A stretch of 5,823 nucleotides of DNA from Paracoccaceae bacterium (lineage in GTDB: Bacteria; Pseudomonadota; Alphaproteobacteria; Rhodobacterales; Rhodobacteraceae): positions 1 through 5,823 of the forward strand of contig SKUV01000284.1 in assembly GCA_007129775.1 (NCBI GenBank), read 5' to 3'. Position 1 is the stretch's first letter; each line of letters starts with the position of its first letter. Made by a program: the position numbers and the translations under genes. The notes below the pieces were generated by a model. The model was not told the DNA's origin and ran no database searches. It was given only the letters and a program-made list of their open reading frames with translations. Positions 5,747 to 5,823 of this stretch are shown piece after piece.

Positions 5747-5823
5747 GGCGGAGTAGCTCAGTTGGTTAGAGCAGCGGAATCATAATCCGCGTGTCGGGGG
5801 TTCAAGTCCCTCCTCCGCTACCA
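5747..5823 (+). tRNA. tRNA-Met (anticodon CAT), elongator type
   Basis: The 77 bases fold into a complete cloverleaf: acceptor GGCGGAG/CTCCGCT, D stem GCTC/GAGC with loop AGTTGGTTA, anticodon stem GCGGA/TCCGC with loop ATCATAA, variable loop GTGTC, T stem GGGGG/CCCTC with loop TTCAAGT, discriminator A and encoded CCA ending at the last base. The anticodon is CAT. The G1-U72 wobble at the acceptor end and the lack of three GC pairs at the base of the anticodon stem (GCGGA/TCCGC rather than GGG/CCC) argue against the usual initiator, which has an unpaired 1-72 position. A lysidine-modified tRNA-Ile (CAU) is the alternative. The sequence resembles the elongator tRNA-Met of alphaproteobacteria as I remember it. 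Confidence 0.95.

Noticed and set aside
5747..5823. tRNA gene as an integration site for a genomic island
   Set aside because: tRNA 3' ends are common attachment sites, but the window stops at the CCA, so nothing downstream can be seen; no integrase or repeat of the tRNA end occurs within the window.

Overview
This is a GC-rich chromosomal window, and its proteins look like those of an alphaproteobacterium, most likely of the Rhodobacterales/Paracoccus-Rhodobacter group. The strongest clues are a YcjX-family P-loop protein with typical rhodobacterial wording, a small polytopic membrane protein with the NKQLDLQS and RAVGFHGFD motifs that I associate with that order, and a CAT-anticodon tRNA of alphaproteobacterial type. 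No insertion sequence, phage gene, CRISPR array or toxin-antitoxin pair is visible. I read this as ordinary core or near-core chromosome.

Layout, left to right. Positions 1-1255 (minus) hold the start and most of a YcjX-like ATPase/GTPase gene whose 3' end lies off the left edge. A short divergent spacer with a perfect 6+2+6 palindrome follows. On the plus strand is an uncharacterised membrane protein ending at 1953; its start is ambiguous between GTG 1300 and a non-standard CTG 1381. It converges, with a 16-base gap, on an IclR-family regulator (1970-2788, minus) that appears to be transcribed as a leaderless or nearly leaderless mRNA. The 257-base spacer 2789-3045 is rich in structure: the regulator's promoter and a palindrome, a long inverted repeat (2875-2922), a degenerate GATCTGG repeat set, and five exact tandem copies of an 8-mer directly behind the next gene's stop codon. 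Positions 3046-5562 (minus) encode a large CPA1-type cation/proton antiporter with a C-terminal cyclic-nucleotide-binding domain. Positions 5563-5746 are a divergent spacer with candidate promoters for the antiporter and for a tRNA-Met (CAT) gene, which fills 5747-5823.

The genes do not form an obvious pathway. The antiporter and the IclR gene lie in the same orientation but are separated by the repeat-rich spacer and probably transcribed separately. The IclR regulator has no metabolic operon next to it in this window, so its target is unknown. The most noteworthy items are the antiporter's channel-like ligand-binding tail, the start-codon hairpin on its mRNA, the tandem array behind its stop codon, and the leaderless IclR promoter. 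I found no convincing evidence of a new multigene system.
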